DNA of 64,000 nucleotides from Pseudactinotalea suaedae. GTDB taxonomy: Bacteria; Actinomycetota; Actinomycetes; Actinomycetales; Beutenbergiaceae. The stretch lies in assembly GCF_009733815.1 (NCBI RefSeq), contig NZ_WNXY01000003.1, positions 372,001 through 436,000 of the forward strand, read 5' to 3'. Positions 55,335-63,104 of this stretch are shown here, piece by piece. The position numbers and the translations under genes are program-made. The notes beneath the pieces are model-generated. The model worked only from the letters and a program-made list of their open reading frames with translations. It was not told the DNA's origin and made no database searches. How positions within the stretch are numbered: position 1 is the first letter of the stretch; the number at the start of each line of letters is the position of its first letter.

Positions 55335-56405
55335 ATGGCCGACAAGTCAGATCCGCAGTCCCAGCCGGACAAGCCGGACTCACCCACGGATCTGCGGAAG
55401 CCGTCGTGGACGTACACGGTGCGGCGCACGATCAGCGAGTTCCTCGCCGACGAGTGCACCGACCTCGCGGCGGCGCTGACCTACTACGCGGTGCTGTCGC
55501 TGTTCCCGGCCGTGATCGCCCTCGTCTCGATCCTCAGCCTGGTCGGCCAGGGGGCGATCACCGAGTCGCTCCTCGGTATCGCCGAGGACGCGATGCCCGA
55601 AGAGACGATGAACACCATCGGTCCCGTGATCGAGAGCCTGACCAACGTGCCGGCCCCCGGGATCGGCCTGCTGGTCGGGTTGCTGACGGCGGTGTGGACG
55701 GCGTCCAACTACGTCACCGCGTTCTCGCGCGCGATGAACCGCATGTACGAGGTGCCCGAGGGCCGTCCGTTCTGGAAGCTGCGCCCGGTGATGTACGCGC
55801 TCACCATCGCCATGCTGATCCTCGTCGCCCTCGTGGGTCTCATCCTGGTGCTCAGCGGCCCGGTGGCTGAGGCCATCGGTGACGCGATCGGTCTGGGCGC
55901 GGCGGCGATGACGGTCTGGGGGATCGCGAAGTGGCCGCTGCTGCTGCTGCTCGTGGTCATCGCGATCGCGCTGCTCTACTACGGGACGCCGAACGTCAAG
56001 CAGCCCAAGTTCCGCTGGATCAGCACCGGTGCCGTGGTCGCGATCGTCGTCGCGGCACTGGCCTCACTGGGGTTCGTGCTGTACGTCACGAACTTCGGCA
56101 GCTACAGCGCGACCTACGGTGCGCTCGCCGGCGTAATCATCTTCCTGCTCTGGCTGTGGATCATCAATCTGGCGCTGCTCTTCGGCGCAGAGTTCGACGC
56201 CGAGCTGGAACGTGGCCGCGAGCTCCAGGCGGGCATCGCCGCCGAGGAGACCCTGCAGCAACCACCTCGTGACACCCGCGCCAGCGACAAGCAGGCTGCC
56301 AAGCGGGAGAAGCTGGTCGCGCGCGGCCGTGCGCTGCGTCGGTCACGTGGCCGCACCGAGGACGACGGCGGTGCGCCCGACGGCGACGAGGCCAAGCATC
56401 GCTAG
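55335..56405 (+). CDS. YihY/virulence factor BrkB family protein
   Basis: This 356-aa integral membrane protein has six helices. CTDLAAALTYYAVLSLFPAV (around residue 40) is a hallmark, followed by VWTASNYVTAFSRAMNRMYE, GTPNVKQPKFRWISTGAVVA and GVIIFLLWLWIINLALLFGA. The C-terminal 65 residues are charged and Arg-rich, probably cytoplasmic. The family was earlier misnamed RNase BN; its function is unsettled. It follows the DUF3618 operon after a terminator and is followed by a PAP2 gene 82 bp later. Confidence 0.9.
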   Translation: MADKSDPQSQPDKPDSPTDLRKPSWTYTVRRTISEFLADECTDLAAALTYYAVLSLFPAVIALVSILSLVGQGAITESLLGIAEDAMPEETMNTIGPVIESLTNVPAPGIGLLVGLLTAVWTASNYVTAFSRAMNRMYEVPEGRPFWKLRPVMYALTIAMLILVALVGLILVLSGPVAEAIGDAIGLGAAAMTVWGIAKWPLLLLLVVIAIALLYYGTPNVKQPKFRWISTGAVVAIVVAALASLGFVLYVTNFGSYSATYGALAGVIIFLLWLWIINLALLFGAEFDAELERGRELQAGIAAEETLQQPPRDTRASDKQAAKREKLVARGRALRRSRGRTEDDGGAPDGDEAKHR

Positions 56406-56487
56406 TCGGGGCGAGGAGTCGCGCCCCGCGGGACCGACCGCGCCGCAGGCCCAGCAGGAGGGGGTCGCCGGTGAGCGCCAGCAGGAC

Positions 56488-57288
56488 GTGCGCCTCGGAG
56501 ACGTCGACCTGACGGCCTGGTCAGGTCCGCTGGGCGAGGCCACGGCCGCCAGTGCGACGACGCTGTCCCGCCGGGCCGGTGCCTACTCCGCTCTCGCCGT
56601 CGCGCTGGCGGTCGGCGTCGCCGTGATCTCGGCCGCTGCCGCCATCGTGATCGTGATCTATGCGGCGGTCACCACCAGCCAGGGCGTGGCCGGGCTCGAC
56701 CGGCCCCTGCTGGACCTTCTGCTCGGCACGCGCTCCCCCGTCGTGGACACGCTGCTGACCGCGGTCACCGCCACGGCGGGCAAGATCGGCATGCCGCTGA
56801 TCGCGATCACGGCGATGGTCGTCCTCGGCGTCCGCCGACGCTCGTGGACGCCCGTGGTCCTGATCGCCGTGACCGGCGCGGTGTCGTTGCTGCTGACGAT
56901 CACCGGCAAGGAGTTCATCGCTCGGGTCCGACCGCCCTACAGCGACGCCGTCCCACCCTTCGAGCTCTCGGAGTCGTTCCCGAGCGGGCACACGCTGAAC
57001 GCTGTCGCCGTCGTCGGCATCATCGGCTACCTGCTCGCGCTGCGCCGCGGCCGGCGCGCGCGCATCACGATCGTGACGGCCGCGGTCCTCTACGTCCTCC
57101 TCATCGGTTTCACCCGGGTCTACCTCGGGCATCACTGGCTCACCGACGTGCTCGCGGGCCTGGTCCTGGGCGCGGCCTGGCTCGCCCTCGTCATCACCGC
57201 GCACCGCTACTACCTCACGGCTCGCTCCGCCGAGCGCGAGGCCGGGCCGCCCGCCGAGGTCCACACCCGGGAGCAGCACGAGAGCTAG
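56488..57288 (+). CDS. PAP2 family phosphatase
   Basis: This 266-aa membrane protein has about six helices and the three PAP2 motifs: KEFIARVRPPYS, SFPSGHTLNAVA, and GFTRVYLGHHWLTDVLAG (Arg, His and Asp active-site residues). It probably removes phosphate from a lipid such as phosphatidate or undecaprenyl pyrophosphate. The true start is uncertain: GTG 56488 gives a short polar N-terminus before TM1, and the frame is open much further upstream into the YihY gene, which is unlikely to be used. It converges with the 721-aa gene. Confidence 0.87.
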   Translation: MRLGDVDLTAWSGPLGEATAASATTLSRRAGAYSALAVALAVGVAVISAAAAIVIVIYAAVTTSQGVAGLDRPLLDLLLGTRSPVVDTLLTAVTATAGKIGMPLIAITAMVVLGVRRRSWTPVVLIAVTGAVSLLLTITGKEFIARVRPPYSDAVPPFELSESFPSGHTLNAVAVVGIIGYLLALRRGRRARITIVTAAVLYVLLIGFTRVYLGHHWLTDVLAGLVLGAAWLALVITAHRYYLTARSAEREAGPPAEVHTREQHES

Positions 57289-57302
57289 AGCCGTGCGGCG
57301 GC

Positions 57303-59468
57303 TCACGCCGCGACATGCTCCACGACGCGCGCCTGCAGGGCAGGCACCGGCAACGCAGCGCCGACCTCTCGGTCTCCCGCGCCGGTGAGCTCCCGCGCCG
57401 TTCCCCCCTGCGAAGCCAGCTGCCAGACCTCGTCACTGGTCGAGACGTTCACGACGACGGTCCAGGACCGGCCCCCGGTCGAGTCGACGTGCCACGCCCG
57501 CAGCGGTCCGGACGCCGAGAGGGTCGCCGTCGTGGGGACGGCGGCGCCCGGACCGCCGACGTGCATCAGGTAGGCCACGTCGATGATCGTGGTCCGCGGC
57601 GGCACGTACTGGGACTCCTGCACCGTGCCCATCGCGAGCGTCTCCACGCGGAGCGACTGCAGCGGACCGCCGTCGGGCGTGGGCGATCGGAGCAGCTGGA
57701 CGGCCCCCTCGGTGAGCGATCGCACGGTCAGCACGCCATCGACGGTCACCTCGTGCCCGAGGTCGGTCACCGAACCGGCCATCGGGACGTCGTCGAGCCG
57801 GACCGTGCCCCCAGCGGTGCGCAGCTCGCGGCTCGCGCCGTTGTAGACGTCGTTGGGGATGCCCAGGTTCAGTCCGTGCCAGCCGAGCAGGCCGACCGAC
57901 CACGCGGCCGTGCGAACCAGCTGGAGGCCCAGCACCGTGGCGTCGTCCGGCAGCGCGACCATCGCGATCGTGCTCTGTGCGGCGCCATCACCTTTCCATC
58001 CTTCGGCGATGACCAGCTCGGTGCCCTCCAGCACCTGGCCGACCGTCGCGAACCCGTCGTCGAAGGACGACTGCCATCGGCTGGTCACGCGCCGCTTGGG
58101 GCGACCGGAGTTGAACTCGTCGAAGGCCGTGTTCTCACCCTCGAGCCGCAGCCGGGGTGCGAGGTTCAGGTGGTACTCGGCCATGTCGCCGTGTGCGGTG
58201 GGCACGCACAGACCCTGGGTCGTGGTGAAGGCGCGCCAGCTGTGCGAGGCGAGCCGCCGCCCCCGCACCATCACGACGCCGTGCTCGTCGTCGGACCAGG
58301 ATGTCGGCTCGTGCCGTGGGGCCGTCTGCGCCGACCGCTCCCGGTCCCCGTGCGCGACGAGGAAGGCGAGCGCGTTGGCCCGGTCGGACTCGAGCCGGGT
58401 GTAGTAGTAGGGGCGCCGTTCCTGGATGTGGCCGAGCCGGCGGTCGTAGAACGCGCCCCGATCACCGGTCTCGGCCGCGACCAGCTCGAGGTAACCGGCG
58501 ATGACGGCATCCGCTCCCTCATCACCCAGGTGCTCCCGGGCGTACAGGGCAGCGACCGGCACGTACTCCTGGCAGTAGGCGTAGCGCACCCGGCTGTCGC
58601 CACCCAGCCGGATCAGACGGCCGTCGGGGGTGATGCAGCTCTTGAGGCGGTCCCACAGCACGTCCTGGTGGAGGTGCAGCAGGTCGGGGACGGGCAGACC
58701 CGCCGCGGCCTGGTCGAAGTACAGCAGGCTCGCCTGGCTGGTGCAGATCGCCATGTAGCCGAGGTTGAGATAGCCGTGGTGGTCGAGCGCCATCGAGTCG
58801 AAGAAGTTCGCGCCGATGTGGCGGCTCGCCAGCGGCTCGCCGTCGTAGCGGGTCCGATCCTGCGCGTCCGCCGTCAGGCTGACCCCGTTGGCCATGAAGC
58901 TCAACGCCCTGTCCCGGTACGCCGGTGCCTCCGGGGCATCGGGCACGCGGGTGAGGGTGCGCCACAGCAGCGCACCGTTCCACAGGTTCGACTCCGGGTC
59001 GTTGTGACCCTCGTCCGCCCACAGCCCGGCGACCACACCCGGTGTGCGACCGCGCTGGTAGGAGGTGCTCAGCCAGTCGGACTCGCTGAGCAGCACCCGT
59101 TCGGCGTCCTGGCGGAGGTCGGCGCCCGCCTCACCCAGCAGGTCCAGCCCCAGCCACGCACGCTCGATGCCGAGCGCGCTGATCCACGTGTGCCCCCAGC
59201 TGCGGCCGTCGGCGCACGTGCTCGGACCGGACAGGTGCGAGCTCCACGCGAATCGATAGCTGTCGCGTGCGCGTCCGAGCGCCCAGCTGCGCACCGAGGC
59301 GTCCGGGTGCCGCGCGGCGACGGCGGCCGCGGCGGACGCGTACTTGAGGTTCGTCTGCACCCCCCAGCTGTCGTAGCCCGAACCGAACCAGCCCAGGCCG
59401 TCGTCGGCCTGGGTCCACCAACGCTCCATCGCCTCCAGCCACTGCCCGAGCCGTTCGACCGGTCTCAT
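57303..59468 (-). CDS. Putative polysaccharide-active enzyme of sugar-importer operon (family not recognised)
   Basis: This 721-aa soluble protein has no signal peptide. The N-terminal half (about residues 1-420) has the look of an (alpha/alpha) toroid, rich in helices with aromatic landmarks such as WFGSGYDSWGVQTNLKYASA, GRSWGHTWISALGIERAWLG, and MALDHHGYLNLGYMAICTSQ with His-His-Gly-Tyr. The C-terminal half is beta-rich, as in polysaccharide lyases and related glycoside enzymes (HGDMAEYHLNLAPRLRLEGE). Tyr, His, Arg and Asn residues of a lyase-like site may be there but cannot be assigned. Its start overlaps the binding-protein stop by 4 bp (59465-59468). It is therefore co-translated with the importer and probably acts on the imported oligosaccharide in the cytoplasm. 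Confidence 0.7.
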   Translation of the reverse strand: MRPVERLGQWLEAMERWWTQADDGLGWFGSGYDSWGVQTNLKYASAAAAVAARHPDASVRSWALGRARDSYRFAWSSHLSGPSTCADGRSWGHTWISALGIERAWLGLDLLGEAGADLRQDAERVLLSESDWLSTSYQRGRTPGVVAGLWADEGHNDPESNLWNGALLWRTLTRVPDAPEAPAYRDRALSFMANGVSLTADAQDRTRYDGEPLASRHIGANFFDSMALDHHGYLNLGYMAICTSQASLLYFDQAAAGLPVPDLLHLHQDVLWDRLKSCITPDGRLIRLGGDSRVRYAYCQEYVPVAALYAREHLGDEGADAVIAGYLELVAAETGDRGAFYDRRLGHIQERRPYYYTRLESDRANALAFLVAHGDRERSAQTAPRHEPTSWSDDEHGVVMVRGRRLASHSWRAFTTTQGLCVPTAHGDMAEYHLNLAPRLRLEGENTAFDEFNSGRPKRRVTSRWQSSFDDGFATVGQVLEGTELVIAEGWKGDGAAQSTIAMVALPDDATVLGLQLVRTAAWSVGLLGWHGLNLGIPNDVYNGASRELRTAGGTVRLDDVPMAGSVTDLGHEVTVDGVLTVRSLTEGAVQLLRSPTPDGGPLQSLRVETLAMGTVQESQYVPPRTTIIDVAYLMHVGGPGAAVPTTATLSASGPLRAWHVDSTGGRSWTVVVNVSTSDEVWQLASQGGTARELTGAGDREVGAALPVPALQARVVEHVAA

Positions 59469-61090
59469 GACTCCAGGGCTGCGTGCGCAGCCTTGTACTC
59501 GTCGATGACCTGGTTCCCGCCACCGGACAGGAAGTCCTCGACGGCGGCGGGCCAGTCGCTGACCGGGCGCCGGCCGAGGATGATGTCGGTCTCGGTGCTC
59601 TGCAGACCCGTCTGGAGCGCCGACCACTGCCGGCTCGCCGTCTCCGAGTACAGACCGTTCGTCGGGTCGACGAAGGACTTCTCGGTCACCTGCATCTGCC
59701 AGTCGTACGCAGCCTGGACGGTCTCCTGCCGCCTGGCCGAGTAGATCGCACGCGCGGCGTCGGAGATGTAGATCGACCCGATGTTGATCTCGGAGGCACG
59801 CTCGCTGACCACGGGGTCGCTGCCGTCCAGGTCGTAGTGCATGCCCTCGATCCCGTAGTGGACGAAGAGGTACTCCTCGCTGCCGAACGGCGCCGCGTGG
59901 TAGTCGGCCACCTTGAGGAGCGTCTCCACCCGGTCGGCAGCGGCCGCGCTGATCGCGGTGATCCCGACGTTGGGCTTGTTGATCATCTGGGTCCCCGTAC
60001 CGCCGTCGAACCCGATCACCGGCAGCGCCTGGATGTCGAGGCCCTCGACGCTCGCGTGCTGGTTGTAGAGGCTGAACCACGCCACGAACGAGTCCTCGTG
60101 AAGGACTGTCGTGCCCGAGCCGAACCAGTCCTTGCGTGTCGAGGAGGGTGCGACCGCTGCGTCGGGGTTGATGACGCCGGCCTCCTGCAGCTTGCGGACG
60201 GCCTCCAACGCGTCCTGGTGCCGCTCGTCCTCGAGGTTGGTGGCGAACTCGCCGTCCTCGATCGTCCAGTAGCCGGGGATGTCGAGCATCGATCGCACGT
60301 ACGGCAGCGGGAACGAGCCCCACGCCCAGGTGTTGCCACCGGTCAGCTGCTCCGACAGCGCCATGAGGTCGTCGAAGCTCTCGGGGGTCTCGGTGATCCC
60401 GGCCGCCGCCAGCAGATCGGCACGCACCAGCACGGCCGGCTGCGCCATCAGACCGCGCTGGATCGGGATCGCTCGGATGCGTCCGTCGAAGATGCACTGG
60501 TGCCACGACGCGGTGGGGAGGTTGGCCAGCGCGGGGTAGTCGTTGATCGCGTCGCCCGCGAGGTGGTCGGTGAGGTCGGCAGCCTTCGCGGCCATGAACT
60601 GCGGCAGCGACTGCATGGCGCCGAGGTAGAAGAAGTCGGGCAGCGTGTCGCCGGCGACCGTGGTGGCGAACTTGGCGTCGTACTCCGCGGACGGGGTCGC
60701 GGTGATGCTCAGCTCGGATCCGAGCCGTTCGTTCAGCTCCTGCCAGAAGGGGTTCTGACCCATCGTCGGCGGGATGGCGAAGGCGGTCGGCACCATCGCC
60801 GTGATCGGCTGGCCGTCGCCCGGCGTGGCGCTCGAGTAGGCGCCCGGGTCCGAGGGGTAGGCGAAGAACGCGTTCGAGGTGCGCCCTTCCTGCTCGGCCA
60901 GATCCGGCTCGACGCCGCCGTAGGGGGTGTAGGTGGGAAGCACGGCCGAGCCGTCGGTACCGGTGGCGCCGCCACCGCCGTTGTTGGCGCCGCCGTCGTC
61001 GGAGCAGGCGGTGAGACCGGCGACCGCGGCGGCCCCCAGCCCGGCCATGAGGATGCTGCGCCGGCTGGGCAACGAGGTGGAACGTGACAT
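59465..61090 (-). CDS. Sugar ABC transporter substrate-binding lipoprotein (LplA/YtcQ-like)
   Basis: This 541-aa exported lipoprotein has a start PSRRSILMAGLGAAAVAGLT with lipobox LTAC (Cys29), followed by a Gly/Asn linker. The body follows the LplA/YtcQ group of family 1 binding proteins: FWQELNERLGSELSITATPS, GDTLPDFFYLGAMQSLPQFM, and DGRIRAIPIQRGLMAQPAVL. Such proteins often bind oligosaccharides of uronic acids or complex sugars. It is the third gene of the importer operon, 78 bp after the second permease, and overlaps the downstream enzyme gene. Confidence 0.88.
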   Translation of the reverse strand: MSRSTSLPSRRSILMAGLGAAAVAGLTACSDDGGANNGGGGATGTDGSAVLPTYTPYGGVEPDLAEQEGRTSNAFFAYPSDPGAYSSATPGDGQPITAMVPTAFAIPPTMGQNPFWQELNERLGSELSITATPSAEYDAKFATTVAGDTLPDFFYLGAMQSLPQFMAAKAADLTDHLAGDAINDYPALANLPTASWHQCIFDGRIRAIPIQRGLMAQPAVLVRADLLAAAGITETPESFDDLMALSEQLTGGNTWAWGSFPLPYVRSMLDIPGYWTIEDGEFATNLEDERHQDALEAVRKLQEAGVINPDAAVAPSSTRKDWFGSGTTVLHEDSFVAWFSLYNQHASVEGLDIQALPVIGFDGGTGTQMINKPNVGITAISAAAADRVETLLKVADYHAAPFGSEEYLFVHYGIEGMHYDLDGSDPVVSERASEINIGSIYISDAARAIYSARRQETVQAAYDWQMQVTEKSFVDPTNGLYSETASRQWSALQTGLQSTETDIILGRRPVSDWPAAVEDFLSGGGNQVIDEYKAAHAALES

Positions 61091-61168
61091 CGGTGTCTCC
61101 TTCTCTCAGGTACCGGTGCATGACGCACCGGGCAGGGTTCGTGCGGGTGGGTGGGCAGGCGTGAGCGG

Positions 61169-62068
61169 TCAGCCCTTGATGGCGCCGGTGAGTGCGCCCT
61201 TGGCGAAGTGGCGCTGCAGGAAGGGGTAGACGCACAGGATCGGGACGATCGAGATCACCAGGATCGCCATCTGCAACGTGACCTGGGGCGGCACGATGCC
61301 GGAGTCCATGTCGGCAGCGGCGATGCGTTCGCCGTTGGTGACGTAGGACCGCAGCACGAGCTGCAGCGGCCACAACGAGGTGTCGTTGAGGTACAGCAAC
61401 GCCGCGAAGAACGAGTTCCAGTAGCCGACGGCGTAGAACAGGCCGATCACGGCCAGGGCGGCCTTGGACAGCGGCAGCACGATGCGACCCAGCAGGCTGA
61501 ACTCGCCTGCGCCGTCGATCTGGGCCGCCTCCAGCACGTCCTGCGGGAGGTTGCTGAAGAACGCACGCAGCACGATGACGTTGAAGGCGCTCAAGCAGGT
61601 CGGCACGATCAGCGCGGCCAGCGAGTCGAGCATGCCGAACTGCTTGACAACCAGATAGGTCGGGATCATGCCCGGGCTGAAGAACAGGCTGCAGATCAGC
61701 AGCATCGTCAGCGCGCGGCGCCCCGGCAGCGCCCGCCGGGTGAGGGCGTAGGCGAGCATCGAGGACACCGTCAAGGACAGCGCGGCTCCCAGGATGGTGA
61801 CGATGCCGCTGATGCCGAGCGCCCGCGTCACCACACCGCCGGCGAGGATCGCCCGGTAGGCCGAGAGGTCGATGCTGCTGGGCCACAGCACCAGGCCGCC
61901 GGCGGCGGTCACCTGCGCGGCCGGCGCCAACGACGTGGCGACGATGCCGACGAACGGCACCAGGACCAGCGCGCACGCGATCGTGAACACCACCGCCTTG
62001 AGCACACGCATCTGCGGCGACGAGGGCGGCTGGCCGTTGACGAGACGGTACCGACGCTGACGACTCAT
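61169..62068 (-). CDS. Carbohydrate ABC transporter permease (LplC/YtcP-like)
   Basis: This 299-aa protein has six membrane helices and the EAA loop LEAAQIDGAGEFSLLGRIVL (about residues 196-215). TM1 starts VLKAVVFTIACALVLVPFV. PGRRALTMLLICSLFFSPG and the C-terminal KGALTGAIKG are typical of the YtcP/LplC group. The ATG at 62068 overlaps the first permease by 4 bp (62065-62068). It forms the membrane channel with that partner; an ATPase is not encoded here. Confidence 0.93.
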   Translation of the reverse strand: MSRQRRYRLVNGQPPSSPQMRVLKAVVFTIACALVLVPFVGIVATSLAPAAQVTAAGGLVLWPSSIDLSAYRAILAGGVVTRALGISGIVTILGAALSLTVSSMLAYALTRRALPGRRALTMLLICSLFFSPGMIPTYLVVKQFGMLDSLAALIVPTCLSAFNVIVLRAFFSNLPQDVLEAAQIDGAGEFSLLGRIVLPLSKAALAVIGLFYAVGYWNSFFAALLYLNDTSLWPLQLVLRSYVTNGERIAAADMDSGIVPPQVTLQMAILVISIVPILCVYPFLQRHFAKGALTGAIKG

Positions 62069-62982
62069 GACCTGTACAACCCGTCCTCGCCGAACATGTG
62101 AGCGACCTTGTTGGCACCGAGAACCAGCAGCACCGAGACGACGCCTTTGACCAGGCCGACCGCAGCCGCCTCGCTCCAGTTCCCGCCGACGATCCCGTTG
62201 TTGTAGACGTAGGTGTCGAGGACCTCGGAGGCTTCCAGTCCGACCGCGGGCTGCTGCAGGATGATCTGCTCGAAGCCGACGCTGAGGGCGTCTCCGAGGC
62301 GCAGGATCAGCAGCAGGATCGCGATGCTCTTCAGGGCGGGCAGCGTGATGTGCCACAGCTGACGGGCGCGGCCGGCGCCGTCGACGACGCTCGCCTCGTA
62401 GAGCTGGACGTCGATCTGCGAGAGCACCGCGAGGAACAGGATCGTCGCCCACCCGGCGTCCTTCCAGATCAGCTGGCTGGTCAGCAGCGGGATGAACAGA
62501 TCGGCGTTGCCGATGATCTGGAAGGTGTCGTAGCCGTTCGAGCGCAGGAAGTTGTTGAGCATCCCCGAGCCACCGAGAAACTGCTGGAAGATCCCCACGA
62601 CGATCACCCAGGACAGGAAGTGCGGCAGGTAGAGCACGCTCTGCACGATGCGCTTGATGCGCTCGGACGCCAGCGACGTCAGCGCGATCGCGAGCGCGAT
62701 GGGGATCGGGAACACCACCAGCACCTGGACGAGCGTGATGATCAAGGTGTTGGTCAGCGCCGTCACGAACTGGTGGTCGCCGTTGACGATGACCTCGAAG
62801 TTCTGCCACCCGACCCACTCGCTCTCCCCGATGCCGAGGAACGGCAGGTAGTGCTTGAAGGCGATGACGTTGCCCAGCAGCGGGTAGTACTGGAACGCGA
62901 GCAGGACGACCACTCCCGGCGCTGCCAGCAGCAGCAGCGGGAGGCGGCGGCGCAGCGATCGCGCTGACGGTGAGGTACTCAC
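62065..62982 (-). CDS. ABC transporter permease (LplB-like)
   Basis: This 305-aa protein has six membrane helices and opens PLLLLAAPGVVVLLAFQYYP, then LLGNVIAFKHYLPFLGI. The coupling loop LYEASVVDGAGRARQLWHIT is near residue 214. It matches LplB-type permeases for oligosaccharide import. The GTG at 62982 is first in the operon, about 55 bases after the predicted transcription start and behind the operator. It is divergent from the LacI-type regulator. Confidence 0.93.
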   Translation of the reverse strand: MSTSPSARSLRRRLPLLLLAAPGVVVLLAFQYYPLLGNVIAFKHYLPFLGIGESEWVGWQNFEVIVNGDHQFVTALTNTLIITLVQVLVVFPIPIALAIALTSLASERIKRIVQSVLYLPHFLSWVIVVGIFQQFLGGSGMLNNFLRSNGYDTFQIIGNADLFIPLLTSQLIWKDAGWATILFLAVLSQIDVQLYEASVVDGAGRARQLWHITLPALKSIAILLLILRLGDALSVGFEQIILQQPAVGLEASEVLDTYVYNNGIVGGNWSEAAAVGLVKGVVSVLLVLGANKVAHMFGEDGLYRS

Positions 62983-63010
62983 ACGCTGTCAACTCCGGTG
63001 TTGATGGACG

Positions 63011-63028
63011 AATGTACGCGCGTACATT
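63011..63028. promoter_or_regulatory. LacI-type operator (perfect 18-bp palindrome)
   Basis: AATGTACGCGCGTACATT is a perfect inverted repeat with a central CG, the usual form of LacI/GalR operators. It lies between the divergent regulator and importer genes, about 8 to 25 bases after the predicted importer transcription start, so bound repressor would block it. Confidence 0.88.
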
Positions 63029-63042
63029 TAGAGGCCGCGCCC

Positions 63043-63071
63043 AAGTTAGCCTTGGCATACTTCGCTGTCAA
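63043..63071 (-). promoter_or_regulatory. Promoter of the second sugar importer operon
   Basis: On the minus strand TTGACA (63066-63071) is followed after exactly 17 bp by TAACTT (63043-63048), a consensus -35 with a TANNNT -10. Transcription would start near 63036, just upstream of the palindromic operator. Confidence 0.75.
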
Positions 63072-63104
63072 GACTCCTCGGAGGGGCCCAAGAGCGGGGG
63101 AAGC

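Noticed and set aside
57303-62117. One very long minus-strand open frame of about 1600 codons
   Set aside because: Only the last 721 codons are real; the upstream part is an out-of-frame shadow of the binding-protein and permease genes, Arg/Pro-rich with no domain.
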